IMG/VR virus record: IMGVR_UViG_3300025314_000072
Location: 1-30,173 of that record
Origin: a virus
Length of the DNA stretch: 30,173 nucleotides
Reading direction: 5' to 3' (one strand)
Below are positions 13,979 to 23,295 of the stretch, piece by piece. The position numbers were made by a program, and so were the translations under genes. The notes below the pieces were generated by a model, which searched no databases, had not been told where the DNA came from, and saw only the letters and a list, made by a program, of their open reading frames with translations. Within the stretch, counting starts at the first letter, position 1, and each line of letters begins with the position of its first letter.

Positions 13979-14009
13979 ATTGTCGTATCATTAAATTTTT
14001 ATACTTTTA
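13979..14009 (+). promoter_or_regulatory. Promoter for the major tail protein
   Basis: ATTG (13979-13982) is followed by 19 bases and then TACTTTTA (14002-14009), a one-base variant of TAnnTTTG, at ideal spacing. The 28-base leader before the ATG is rich in A and C, a form often seen in strong Bacteroidota messages. Confidence 0.55.
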
Positions 14010-14037
14010 CATAACCAAACACTAAAACCCAAACAAA

Positions 14038-15027
14038 ATGAATTGCCCAATATGTAAATGCGGTGGAACACTAAGCAACCTCGGACATCGTTGCACCACA
14101 CAATTTGACGAAGCCGTAATGGTTGTATTCGTCCCTACATTCGATTCCACAGGAGCGCAAAACGGAATCCTGAAAACACAAGACCTTAACAAAGCATATT
14201 TTGATTCGATGGTGAATCACACTGATCCGACAAAGCGTTGGTATCCATCCCCGAAACTGAAAGAAGTTGCCAACAAAAGAGCTGATCCTCAGTATTGGGA
14301 ATTCTCTGATCAGTCAAAGCAATTCCTTTTTGAAGGTTCACGGAACTTCACTGCGCTAATCACAGCGGAATCTGGAAGCGGGGCGACTGCACCGGGAATG
14401 AAAAAGCAAATTGAATCCGCTCGTTGCTCGGACGGAATCAGCGTGTTTATTTTATCCGTTACCCGTCAGATACTCGGGAATAATTCAGACGACAATCTTT
14501 CAATCGTGCCTATTCAGATTGACGAACAATCTGTTTATGCTGGATTTATGTTTTCTTCACAGGTTGATACACAGGCTCAGCACCTTGCCCTGTCATTCAA
14601 TTTCTCCACAACTGAAAGAGATGAGAACCTCGTTTGGATTAACTGCTCTGAACTTGACGGGTACGACATCCTTTTGATGAAAGCACTGCTCGACATCTGC
14701 TATGAGCTGGTTGATATGACGCAAACTTCATTGACCATAAAACTTGTTACAAAGGAAATATTCGGTTCGGCTATTAATCCCTATACTGCAGACGGACTTG
14801 TCGCTGCTGATTTCGTTTCATCTGACAGCGCAGCGACATCAAAGATTTACAACGCCACCGATGATGCGGATGTAACGATTACAAGCGTTACCGAACAACC
14901 GGACGGAACGTATCTTCTGGCATTCACTTCTCAAACATTGGGCGATGCGCTCGTACCCTATGCTGTTAAAACAGGTTACGACTTCACCTGCATGAAAGAA
15001 AACCCTATTGAAGTAAGTTCCTCATAA
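14038..15027 (+). CDS. Major tail tube protein
   Basis: This 329-aa protein lies in the usual place, between neck and tape-measure genes. It has its own promoter, an A/C-rich leader and a strong terminator, as expected for an abundant protein. The N-terminus is CPICKCGGTLSN with a further Cys at 19, a possible small zinc or disulfide motif. The main part is strand-rich like tail tube proteins, and a C-terminal region of about 90 residues (from about 235) resembles an added Ig-like domain. The call is structural and positional; homology is not obvious. Confidence 0.65.
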   Translation: MNCPICKCGGTLSNLGHRCTTQFDEAVMVVFVPTFDSTGAQNGILKTQDLNKAYFDSMVNHTDPTKRWYPSPKLKEVANKRADPQYWEFSDQSKQFLFEGSRNFTALITAESGSGATAPGMKKQIESARCSDGISVFILSVTRQILGNNSDDNLSIVPIQIDEQSVYAGFMFSSQVDTQAQHLALSFNFSTTERDENLVWINCSELDGYDILLMKALLDICYELVDMTQTSLTIKLVTKEIFGSAINPYTADGLVAADFVSSDSAATSKIYNATDDADVTITSVTEQPDGTYLLAFTSQTLGDALVPYAVKTGYDFTCMKENPIEVSSS

Positions 15028-15053
15028 AAATAGTTGCCATGTGTTTGTAAGAA

Positions 15054-15081
15054 AGGGGCTCGGAAACGTAGCTCCTTTTTT
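15054..15081 (+). terminator. Intrinsic terminator after the tail tube gene
   Basis: AGGGGCT pairs with AGCTCCT around an inner CG-GAAA-CG hairpin with one bulged T, followed by six T. The GGAAACGTAG core is the same as in the capsid terminator. It isolates the tail-tube transcript. Confidence 0.85.
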
Positions 15082-15086
15082 ATTTA

Positions 15087-15094
15087 TATCTTTG
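15087..15094 (+). promoter_or_regulatory. Promoter TATCTTTG for the tail assembly genes
   Basis: TATCTTTG fits TAnnTTTG. It lies just after the terminator's T-run and ends three bases before the ATG at 15098. No clear -33 element is seen, since the terminator occupies that site. Confidence 0.55.
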
Positions 15095-15097
15095 CTT

Positions 15098-15544
15098 ATG
15101 TTTGAATCATTGAAACGAATAGCAAATAATGTCAAGAAGCTCGACAGCGACAAACTTCTCAAAAAGGTATTCGACAATAAAGGAGTTCAGCAGCAGATAA
15201 TTGATTTGAACCAAGAACAGCTGCGAGATAGGCACGTTCTTCCGTCCGGGAAGGAGATCACAAGGCAATATTCGGAAGTATCGCAGAGAATCTATGGTAA
15301 GCCATCGGGTCCCATTATTCTTTACGACACAGGGGCGTTCTATAATTCAATTAAAGTAAAATCAGAAAAGGAAACAATAATAGTCAAGGGCGACACAATA
15401 AAAGACACAGACAATGGGCAGATTGACATCGGTGGGTATGTGGGCGGGAATCCCATCGGACTGGATGAAACGAGTTTATCAGAAGTTCGTCAATTCATTC
15501 TGCCAATGGTGCGCGAGGAAGTTCTACAAGCGATATTCAAGTAA
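15098..15544 (+). CDS. HK97 gp10-like / virion morphogenesis protein
   Basis: I choose ATG 15098 (148 aa) since an upstream in-frame ATG at 15041 would place the start before the terminator. The product has a helical N-terminal half, a Ser/Lys-rich linker and the segment ILYDTGAFYNSIKVK, similar to the tail/neck proteins of the gp10-like group, then a strand pair and a final helix (LSEVRQFILPMVREEVLQ). These proteins help complete the tail or the head-tail joint. The next coding frame begins close after it with no obvious start. Confidence 0.6.
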   Translation: MFESLKRIANNVKKLDSDKLLKKVFDNKGVQQQIIDLNQEQLRDRHVLPSGKEITRQYSEVSQRIYGKPSGPIILYDTGAFYNSIKVKSEKETIIVKGDTIKDTDNGQIDIGGYVGGNPIGLDETSLSEVRQFILPMVREEVLQAIFK

Positions 15545-16022
15545 TTGCTATCGCTCAATAGATACCCTTTGCATCTATAACTGGAATAAAATTCAGGAGA
15601 GCGGGAATTTAGCTTGGTTAATTCGCTCGGATAATGTGCATATCGAGAAAAAGAAAGTAGGAAAGATTAGCGGAGTAGTATTAGGCATATTATGGAGAAA
15701 AATTTTAGATCAATTTATTGACAGATTCGGGTTCTCTGATAACTCATTAGAGATTATAAGAAAGCAAAAGGAAATAATTGCATTAACGGTTGACAAGATA
15801 GCAAATGATAATAAATCCGCAAATGCTTTTATAAAAATCGCGGAAGAACAACTGAAAGCATTACAGGCGAATGATAAAGGCATGAACTTTCACGAATTAA
15901 AAGCACTTGTTGAATTGGAATGGGGACATCTTAATCCAATGATAGTAACAGTAGGCGAATTCTATTCATACGTGAAGATATTACAGGACAGAGCGAAAAA
16001 ACAAACCGCAAAACATGGCTGA
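15465..16022 (+). CDS. Hypothetical tail assembly protein with unclear start
   Basis: The frame from about 15550 reads like a real protein: SIDTLCIYNWNKIQESGNLAWL is the kind of N-terminus found in a family of Bacteroidota phage proteins encoded before the tape measure. There is no ATG, GTG or TTG near it in frame; the nearest ATGs are 15465 and 15414, inside the previous gene. The first residues from 15465 (MKRVYQKFVNSF) read like an accidental out-of-frame translation. Options are a non-standard start such as ATA, a frameshift from the preceding gene, or a lost start codon. The rest is helical and it overlaps the tape measure ATG. Confidence 0.55.
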   Translation: MKRVYQKFVNSFCQWCARKFYKRYSSNCYRSIDTLCIYNWNKIQESGNLAWLIRSDNVHIEKKKVGKISGVVLGILWRKILDQFIDRFGFSDNSLEIIRKQKEIIALTVDKIANDNKSANAFIKIAEEQLKALQANDKGMNFHELKALVELEWGHLNPMIVTVGEFYSYVKILQDRAKKQTAKHG

Positions 16023-18489
16023 GGAAACAATAAAGCATAATCAGATAATTGAGGAGAATGTTTTCCAGCCAGCGGCAACATCCGCTGATATTCTTTTGGC
16101 GAAGCTAAATGAACTTATAAAATCATTCAAGGAACTTGCTACTCTGACCGGGAAGAAAATCCCATTAACCGATCCTAAAACATTGGACGAAGCCCATCAG
16201 ATCGCAGCTGCTTTAGAGAAAATTAGGGATGCGGAAAAAGGACTTACCGAAGTTCAGAAAGTACAGATACAGGCTCAGACAATCGTAAATAAACAGAAAA
16301 AGGAATTTCGGGATTCATTAAAAGCTGAGACATCTGCATATCAAGCGCTACAAAATCAATATACAGCAGCAGCTCAGAAGGCAAAAGAATTAGGAGCAGC
16401 ACAAGGCATAGGTAGTAAGGCGGCAAAAGAAGCATCAAAAGAGGCTAATACGTTAAATCAAAAGCTGAAGGACATTGATGCTTCAATGGGGCAGCACAGC
16501 CGAAGCGTTGGTGATTATGGTAAGGCATTATCAGGAACTCCATTTGGGGGATTTATATCCGGAATCGGGAATATCGGCAAGGCGTTTTTAACAAATCCGA
16601 TAGGATTAATAATAACGGCAATTGTTGCGGGTTTATCAGCACTAAAAAAAGCCTTTGAGTCTACAGAGGAAGGTCAGGATAAAATGGCGAAAGGGTTTGC
16701 TATTATAAGCAATGTCGTTGGAAGTTTATTTAAATTAATACAGCCATTAGCTAATTTTCTGTTCGATAAAGTTGTATCAGCGTTTGAAGCAGTAGGTACA
16801 GCAGCAGGGGCAGCAGGACATTTAATCGCAGACGCTTTATCCGTGTTTGGCTTTGATGCAGCGGCAAAATCAGTAAACAACTTTATAGACTCAACATCTA
16901 AGGCGGCAGCAGCAGGAGCAAAGATAGCTGAGATGAGGGATAAAGCCGATGACATAGAAAGGGAATTAATAGTTGAGAGGGCTAAATTGGAGGCAAGAAT
17001 TGCAGACGCAAAACAAAAAGCAGCAGATACAGAAAATGTATCTGCATCGGAAAGAAAAAAGGCTATTGAGGAGGCAATAAAACTAACAAATGAATTAGCT
17101 AATAAAGAAGAGGAGCGGGCAGAATTATTACTCGCAGCAAAGAAACTTGAAAACGAAGAAACCGGAGCAACCGAAGAAGATAAAAAAGAATTAGCGGAAT
17201 TAGAAGCGGCATTGTTTACTATTCAAAGAAACAGAAGCCAAGATATTCTTGCCCTTCAAAAGGCAGAAAAAAAGGGGAACAAAGAAATACTGTCCCAGCA
17301 AAAAGAGTTGACAAGACAATGGGAAGAACAAGTAAAAGTATTAGATGAAGCGATTAAGAGAGCCATTGATTTGTATTCAAAGGATTCCCAAGCATTTATA
17401 AAGGCTCAGGAAGATAAAAATAAGGCAGCGGAAGATTTTGCTAAGAGACAAATGGATTTAATTTTGGGGAACTTAGAGCTGGAAGCCAAGCTAACAGAAG
17501 ATAAAGTAGATGATGAAAATGCAAGATTTCAGGCTGAGTTAATAGCCCTTGAAAATGAATTTACTGCGGAGGAAAAACTAACTGCCGCTTTCAAAAAAAG
17601 GGTTGAATTAAACGATAAGTTGCATCAAAAAAATCTTGCTGATATTGCAGATGATGCAGCTAAAAAGCAACAAGAAATTAGAAAAAAACAAATTGATCAG
17701 GCATTTGATATGGCAGATCAAATCACCGAAGGCATCGCAGACGGTCTCCAAAAACGCTCAGACCTCCAACAGCAAGCCGACCAGCGCGACATTGATATGC
17801 ATGCTCGTATGCTTGACGTACAGGCAAGGTTAGCAGCTGAGGGTAAAGACAACGTATTGGCTGAAACAATGGCTCAAACTGCCAAAGCAGAGGAAAAGAA
17901 GATACAGGATGCTAAGAAGGCAGCCAAGCAACAGGAAGCCCTTGCGATCATAGACGCGTTCACGTCTGCCCTACAAACCGCTTTAAAAGACGATAAGAAG
18001 CCGTTTATGCAGGCGTTCGGTGAGGCATTGGCGGCATCCGGCATGGTATCAGCCGTTTTCTCCAAGATGTTTGCCGGCTTCTACGAAGGAACCACTGATA
18101 CAGGCACAACGGATAGCCCTCTGGACGCGAAAGGCGGACGGGTGGCAGTTCTTCACGATAACGAGCGGGTAGTCCCAAAACGCTTAAATGACCAGTTAGA
18201 TGGCATAAGCAATGACGAATTGGTAAGGCGGGCGGTGTCCCCTGACCTGAATAGCACTTTCTTTCCGAAGATAGCTGAAGTTCCGGTACATTCATACGTT
18301 GATTATCAGGTACGGGAGATGACCAAGGAAATCAAGGCATTGCGTAATGACATGGCATCTCGTCCTGTGCAGTCTAATAGGCTGGAAAGACTTGGTGAAT
18401 GGACGGAGCAGATTCAGGAAAAGAATGTTTCAACTATAATTCACCATAAAAAATCTTCTTCGCGCCCTTCGCTTAGACTTAACGGATGA
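16015..18489 (+). CDS. Tail tape measure protein
   Basis: At 824 aa this fits a tape measure. Long coiled-coil stretches (about residues 60-160 and 310-620) flank hydrophobic segments (about 191-210 and 228-255), as usual. The C-terminal part has AFGEALAASGMVSAVFSKMF and a Gly-rich stretch. Residues after about 700 include LHDNERVVPKRLNDQL, a motif common in Bacteroidota phage tape measures. With about 0.15 nm per residue, the tail is estimated at around 120 nm, siphovirus-like. It overlaps the previous stop and the next start. Tape measures determine tail length and often enter the host envelope during DNA injection. Confidence 0.85.
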   Translation: MAEETIKHNQIIEENVFQPAATSADILLAKLNELIKSFKELATLTGKKIPLTDPKTLDEAHQIAAALEKIRDAEKGLTEVQKVQIQAQTIVNKQKKEFRDSLKAETSAYQALQNQYTAAAQKAKELGAAQGIGSKAAKEASKEANTLNQKLKDIDASMGQHSRSVGDYGKALSGTPFGGFISGIGNIGKAFLTNPIGLIITAIVAGLSALKKAFESTEEGQDKMAKGFAIISNVVGSLFKLIQPLANFLFDKVVSAFEAVGTAAGAAGHLIADALSVFGFDAAAKSVNNFIDSTSKAAAAGAKIAEMRDKADDIERELIVERAKLEARIADAKQKAADTENVSASERKKAIEEAIKLTNELANKEEERAELLLAAKKLENEETGATEEDKKELAELEAALFTIQRNRSQDILALQKAEKKGNKEILSQQKELTRQWEEQVKVLDEAIKRAIDLYSKDSQAFIKAQEDKNKAAEDFAKRQMDLILGNLELEAKLTEDKVDDENARFQAELIALENEFTAEEKLTAAFKKRVELNDKLHQKNLADIADDAAKKQQEIRKKQIDQAFDMADQITEGIADGLQKRSDLQQQADQRDIDMHARMLDVQARLAAEGKDNVLAETMAQTAKAEEKKIQDAKKAAKQQEALAIIDAFTSALQTALKDDKKPFMQAFGEALAASGMVSAVFSKMFAGFYEGTTDTGTTDSPLDAKGGRVAVLHDNERVVPKRLNDQLDGISNDELVRRAVSPDLNSTFFPKIAEVPVHSYVDYQVREMTKEIKALRNDMASRPVQSNRLERLGEWTEQIQEKNVSTIIHHKKSSSRPSLRLNG

Positions 18490-20687
18490 TTGTAAAATAC
18501 AAACTTTTAGGGAACTACGTTAATCCGGTGAATAGTCGGGAAATATCTCTTGAAATTTCTCACGATCAGGAGTCTATTATTAATCAGCCGAAGCCTCATG
18601 TAGGAATTAATAATCTTTATTTGGCCAGAGAAGATATTCAGACGATAATGAATTACATCGCTACTTCTCCCGGATGTTTGACGGAGGGGTTGCCATTTGA
18701 TATTGAAATAAAAGAGCGTGGAGTAACCGAAACGATAAATATGTACTTGAATCTCATGGAAGGATTCAAACGCAGCAATGACGGAATAGAGGCATCTGTT
18801 AAAATGTTACAATCCCTTGACTGGTTGGATGACCGGATTGATGGATTTACTTTTGAGAGTATGTATAATGAAACTCCGGTAGCTTTTACGATAGACGGAA
18901 TTGCTTACAGTTCATATCAGGACTTTTTTGACAAACGATGTATTTATATTCCGTATGTACTTTCGACAATACCGAACAGGCAGGATGCTTTTATGACATT
19001 GTTTTCCATGAGTTATATTATCATTCAGCTTTCACAAGGGATAAAGCAATTTATTCAGTGGTGCACTCCAGTGGCTGGCGTAATGCCATCGGTGGGTATC
19101 GCTCAGGTCGTTTTAGAGATAGTGTTTTTTGTTTTCATGCTTATTGCTTTGGTTGCCTTAATAAATCATTTGTTTAATTGTTTAGTTCAACCAATAAAAT
19201 ATCACGGAGCGATGTTGCTCATTGATATGTTAAAAATAGTTTCGCATAAACTGGGACTTGATTTTAATTCTTCGATTTGGAATGTCGCTCCTTATAATCA
19301 AATAGCCTATCTTCCTGAAAAGTTTAATCCGCAAATAGAAGTTAGCCCTACTGGTAATTCTATTTTCGGAATATCATTTGCCGGATTCGCAAAGACAGGA
19401 TTTACCAGTCCGGGGTATGCAACAGGTGCGCCACATGATTCTACCGATACCACTATACAAAAGGGATATATGAATGGTGTTGGTGGAGATGTATTCCGAT
19501 TGGTTAAGAAGTTTTGTAATGGGAAAATAATTATCCCAGATCAGACAAATGATTTAGTATTAGAGCGTAGAGATTATTACCCAGCAGGAACCCCTTATCA
19601 GTTGCCAGATATTCGCCAAGACTGGAACGGGTACAATACGGATGAATTAACAGCGAATATATTAATACGATTTGCTGAAGATTTGAACGACAAGAACTGT
19701 ATTGACAAATATATAGGTACAATTTTACAGGCTACACATTCGCAAATCATTACTACAAATCAGTTGCTCGTTATGCTGAAAGGTCTTCGGGAAATACAGA
19801 TCATGGCAGCGCGGGGAATAAGAAAAGACACGACAAGTTTCATAGAAGACATTTATACCGCTTTGATTCCAGCTTTTAATGCGATTCATAATGCTGGAAT
19901 TGCTGTTATAAATGTTGCTATAATAGTAATGAACGCATTGATACTGGTTATAAATATCCTTATTGTTATTTTCAATATATTAATGAACTTAATAGTTGCC
20001 ATAGTACAGATAGTGGCTGCCATAGTGAACGCCATCAATGCAATCGTTTCTATCGTTGGGGGGAATGGGATAGGGAACAATTTAATAAATCCCCCGGCTT
20101 GGGTGCCATTGTTGCAAAATACAATCCCGTTTATTGCCCCTATGCCTTACTCCCCCATATCGTCAGCATATACCTCCCGTGTAGGTGCATTGCTTTTAGA
20201 AAACGACATGGTAAGCACTCCGAAACTTTTACTGGTAGATACTACCCGTCCTGAATTCATTGCATCGGGCGGGTATGCTGGAGGACAAAAAAGAATTGCA
20301 TACTTACAAACCGCAAATCAAACTGTAATAAACGCACAATGGTTGTGGGATTATTTTTATTCTATTGATGCTTTTGTCGGAAGCCCTAATAATCGATTCA
20401 CTGAAATTTCTCCTGCATTAAATAAGGATTCTGAAAAGAATCCATTCATCCTTTCACTTGCTGATTTCAAAAACCTTGTAAGCAATCCAAAATTAAAAGA
20501 TAACTTTGCCGAGGAGATAATTGCCGACACGATTCAATGGAGAATAGGCGATGAATCGGGAAGGGCAGAAATTGAATTTAGGAAAGCGGGATGGTTGAAA
20601 AATCCGCAAAGTAATAACGGAGCAATTCGCGCACAGGAAGTAAACATAAACTTGCAAATTAAAATATCTTTACCCAATGGACAATAG
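18486..20687 (+). CDS. Tail-tip / distal tail protein with Asn-heptad hydrophobic array
   Basis: This 733-aa protein follows the tape measure and overlaps it by ATGA, the place of distal-tail/baseplate proteins. Its N-terminal 130 residues resemble those of Bacteroidota tail proteins, including SLDWLDDRIDGFTF. A hydrophobic region (about 196-230) follows. At residues 461-525 is a striking stretch in which Asn recurs every seven residues (469, 476, 483, 490, 497) among Ile/Val/Leu/Ala, and polar residues follow at 501, 508 and 515. This is like a membrane-embedded coiled coil. The C-terminal part is mixed and soluble. Its likely role is membrane contact or pore formation during DNA entry. Confidence 0.65.
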   Translation: MIVKYKLLGNYVNPVNSREISLEISHDQESIINQPKPHVGINNLYLAREDIQTIMNYIATSPGCLTEGLPFDIEIKERGVTETINMYLNLMEGFKRSNDGIEASVKMLQSLDWLDDRIDGFTFESMYNETPVAFTIDGIAYSSYQDFFDKRCIYIPYVLSTIPNRQDAFMTLFSMSYIIIQLSQGIKQFIQWCTPVAGVMPSVGIAQVVLEIVFFVFMLIALVALINHLFNCLVQPIKYHGAMLLIDMLKIVSHKLGLDFNSSIWNVAPYNQIAYLPEKFNPQIEVSPTGNSIFGISFAGFAKTGFTSPGYATGAPHDSTDTTIQKGYMNGVGGDVFRLVKKFCNGKIIIPDQTNDLVLERRDYYPAGTPYQLPDIRQDWNGYNTDELTANILIRFAEDLNDKNCIDKYIGTILQATHSQIITTNQLLVMLKGLREIQIMAARGIRKDTTSFIEDIYTALIPAFNAIHNAGIAVINVAIIVMNALILVINILIVIFNILMNLIVAIVQIVAAIVNAINAIVSIVGGNGIGNNLINPPAWVPLLQNTIPFIAPMPYSPISSAYTSRVGALLLENDMVSTPKLLLVDTTRPEFIASGGYAGGQKRIAYLQTANQTVINAQWLWDYFYSIDAFVGSPNNRFTEISPALNKDSEKNPFILSLADFKNLVSNPKLKDNFAEEIIADTIQWRIGDESGRAEIEFRKAGWLKNPQSNNGAIRAQEVNINLQIKISLPNGQ

Positions 20688-20907
20688 CCCAAAAACGGCA
20701 GCGGAAGAAATGGCTCAATCAATTATCATGATGGAGAAGTCTTTTTATAAAATAAAATCAGAATATGAATCCAAACTCACCCCCGAACAAAAAATAGAAT
20801 ACGAAAAAATAAGTGAAGAAAAGGGCGTTAGTAAAGCTATTGATGAATTGAAATCTAAAATGGAGCAGTTGAAAAATATAAGTAATGGCAGTCACCAAGC
20901 TATATAA
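20677..20907 (+). CDS. Small coiled-coil protein (76 aa)
   Basis: The gene overlaps the previous one by 11 bases and the next by 23. The product is charged and helical, with heptad-like spacing from about residue 15 to 70 (KIKSEYESKLTPEQKIEYEK, then DELKSKMEQLKN). It lacks Cys and membrane segments. A coiled-coil protein in the tail-tip region may be a chaperone or an assembly factor. I do not recognise a family. Confidence 0.55.
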   Translation: MDNSPKTAAEEMAQSIIMMEKSFYKIKSEYESKLTPEQKIEYEKISEEKGVSKAIDELKSKMEQLKNISNGSHQAI

Positions 20908-22081
20908 TAAGATCACTTTACGCGAACATCCAGACCTTTCTCCGGTTGCTGACCCTTCATTTGAAAAGGGTCATTCGTTTATATTCCCCGGCGATGAGAT
21001 TGTAATGTGTACTAAGATTAACGCTCCTACTGACATAGGGGGGGCATTTGCCGGAGTAACATTACAATCTGTTAAGATGTCGGTCATTGCAAAGAAGCCG
21101 AATATTTACAGCGAAGAGTATAGCGAAGAGTATGCAGCGACACGAAGCTTTGAATTAGATTCAGTTATTGTTCCGCTCAACGCGACAAACTCACCATCCG
21201 TACCTTGGGGCGGGGACGGTTACGCCCCGAACATAAATTTCACTCAGGATAGGAACTGGGCTTTACCGATCGGGGATTTCCGCAGACAAATAAAAGCGTT
21301 CACAGAACACGTTGCCTCAACTTCGGATTGGACTTGGAACTTTTGGTTTCCATTTATTTTCAATGAAAGATACTGGCTGGCTTTGGCACAAGCTGACAAT
21401 GACTTTTACGACCCACTTGAGCCTCAGAATGGTAAAAATGACAAATGGTTACGATATCATGACATTTCAGCTTTGCCTTTTGGCTGGAAAATATTTTACA
21501 AGTTTGAACTATTTTATACAGACATAAACGGACAGCAAAGCATAAAATCGGAATGGAACTTAAGCAACGAACAGACAGGCATACAGGATTATGAGAGCAA
21601 TCCTGATTATGCTTTACGCTCAATTAAAACCTGTCCTGTCGGTGGAACACCTTCAAATACTCCTGCTTATATTTTCGGAGGACAGAACACTTCAGTATTC
21701 GGTTACTTCACTAAGCAGTCAGCATGGGATGTGGGAGAGGATGCCACGCTTACCGGAGTTCTCAGGCTTCGACCTTTTGAGGGAGGGGATAGATTAGGAA
21801 GTAGGGGCAGTTCTAAATATGCAGCAACCGCAGATGTTGTATGGGTCGCAAACGAACAATTACTTTCAACCTCAGATGGAGATATAGTTATTTCAACCGA
21901 CTTTGGCGATGACATTGCAATAGATGACAATGGTATTCCTGTCACGATTACCGTAACCGGATTAGATATTGTCGTTCAGGGGGAAATTGACTATCAGAAA
22001 TTAGCCGTGATATTCCCAGGTGTGACTAACTTCACTTTGTATTGCAGACTTTATAACGGCACAAAATTAATTGACCCATGA
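20885..22081 (+). CDS. Tail structural protein (398 aa)
   Basis: The product is strand-rich with many aromatic residues (WTWNFWFPFIF, FGWKIFYKFELFYT), like baseplate or tail proteins of Bacteroidota phages. It has a small SEEY repeat at about residues 76-83. No membrane segment or catalytic motif is seen. It lies between the tail-tip protein and a similar tail protein, and overlaps the next ATG. I call it structural from position and composition only. Confidence 0.5.
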   Translation: MAVTKLYNKITLREHPDLSPVADPSFEKGHSFIFPGDEIVMCTKINAPTDIGGAFAGVTLQSVKMSVIAKKPNIYSEEYSEEYAATRSFELDSVIVPLNATNSPSVPWGGDGYAPNINFTQDRNWALPIGDFRRQIKAFTEHVASTSDWTWNFWFPFIFNERYWLALAQADNDFYDPLEPQNGKNDKWLRYHDISALPFGWKIFYKFELFYTDINGQQSIKSEWNLSNEQTGIQDYESNPDYALRSIKTCPVGGTPSNTPAYIFGGQNTSVFGYFTKQSAWDVGEDATLTGVLRLRPFEGGDRLGSRGSSKYAATADVVWVANEQLLSTSDGDIVISTDFGDDIAIDDNGIPVTITVTGLDIVVQGEIDYQKLAVIFPGVTNFTLYCRLYNGTKLIDP

Positions 22082-23289
22082 GTTTATCAATTACAGGAAA
22101 TCAATTTGTTGACAATGGAGATACGAGAACGTATGTCGTTTCCGGTATTGGTGTTGGATTTACTTTTCTTGCCACCGCTCAACCTAATGGATGGACGCAA
22201 AACACTATTGGAGCAATCGTTGCAGGAGTTCAAAGTATTTCTTTTAATGTCGGCATTGGAAGCGGAACCCTAATAATAGGATATACTGATGGAGTAACCA
22301 ATGACATTGTTTATTACGATGTTTATTCAGGCGCTACCCGCATGGGAGAAGAAATAAAACAAGACGGAGTTATTTTTGTGCCTCCGGTTATTCCTACTCC
22401 TCCGATATTCTGTGATATTTGCGATTCCGCTTTCCCTTTAAATGTATTTGCCGACCCTGACGATCCAACAAATTTTAATAATAACGACAAAACAGAATTT
22501 TATCTTGTCGGCAATGCAGGGATAAGCGCGATTACACTAACGCTGCAAAAATATAGCAATGGATGGAATGATATTGAAACGATTATTGATAATACTTTCG
22601 GCAGCTTCTTTCCGTTAGGGAAACATCCCGACTTTTCAGGAAATAATTTTGTTGACGACTTCAATAAGAAATACACTGGAATGTTTTTAGAATGGTATAA
22701 AGTTTATGCAGTTCATGGAATAGGCAGATACAGAATGAAAGTAACACAAACGGATATATTTTCCGTGGTAACTGATTCCTATTCCAAAGCAGAATATTGT
22801 TTGAAGAAATGGAACTGCCATGCAACTGAAGGAACTATTAAAATCGAAACATTAAATCAGGGGCTTCGCGGGACATTAGATAATAATACTATTCAAATTG
22901 ATTATTCCACAGGATGGAAAGGTGAGATTCGTTTAAGAGGGATGTTTGAACAACTCGACCCAGCATATAACCGTGAATATAATCAATACGGAGATGCCTC
23001 TTACAATTCATTCAAGCCGATCATTGACGAACAAATCCCGAAATATAAATCGGACATAAAACCCGTCCCCGGATGGATTGACTGGTATTTATCAACCAAT
23101 GTTTTACAGGCAGATCAAATATTGATAACAGATTATAATTCAAAAGGGAGACATTCATTAGTTCGCGTTCCTGTTAAAGACGGAGAGATCACAATAATAC
23201 CAGAGACGAAAAAGTACCCTTATCCTTTGGCAGCGATTGAATTGAAATTATCCTTTGGTCAAAACTCGCTCCGAAAGCGCAATTCATAA
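22078..23289 (+). CDS. Tail structural protein (403 aa)
   Basis: It starts by ATGA overlap. The N-terminal 100 residues are beta-rich and Gly/Thr/Ile-rich (SISFNVGIGSGTLIIGYTDG). A Pro-rich linker (VPPVIPTPPIF) and FCDICDS follow at about residues 100-116. The C-terminal part is mixed, with RGMFEQLDPAYNREYNQYGD. It is likely a baseplate or adhesion-linked protein that joins fibres to the tail. It ends near the fibre promoter. No catalytic motif is seen. Confidence 0.5.
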   Translation: MSLSITGNQFVDNGDTRTYVVSGIGVGFTFLATAQPNGWTQNTIGAIVAGVQSISFNVGIGSGTLIIGYTDGVTNDIVYYDVYSGATRMGEEIKQDGVIFVPPVIPTPPIFCDICDSAFPLNVFADPDDPTNFNNNDKTEFYLVGNAGISAITLTLQKYSNGWNDIETIIDNTFGSFFPLGKHPDFSGNNFVDDFNKKYTGMFLEWYKVYAVHGIGRYRMKVTQTDIFSVVTDSYSKAEYCLKKWNCHATEGTIKIETLNQGLRGTLDNNTIQIDYSTGWKGEIRLRGMFEQLDPAYNREYNQYGDASYNSFKPIIDEQIPKYKSDIKPVPGWIDWYLSTNVLQADQILITDYNSKGRHSLVRVPVKDGEITIIPETKKYPYPLAAIELKLSFGQNSLRKRNS

Positions 23290-23295
23290 TTTTTA

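Noticed and set aside
15041-15097. Earlier ATG for the gp10-like gene
   Set aside because: It would put the terminator and promoter inside the gene; ATG 15098 right after the promoter is better.
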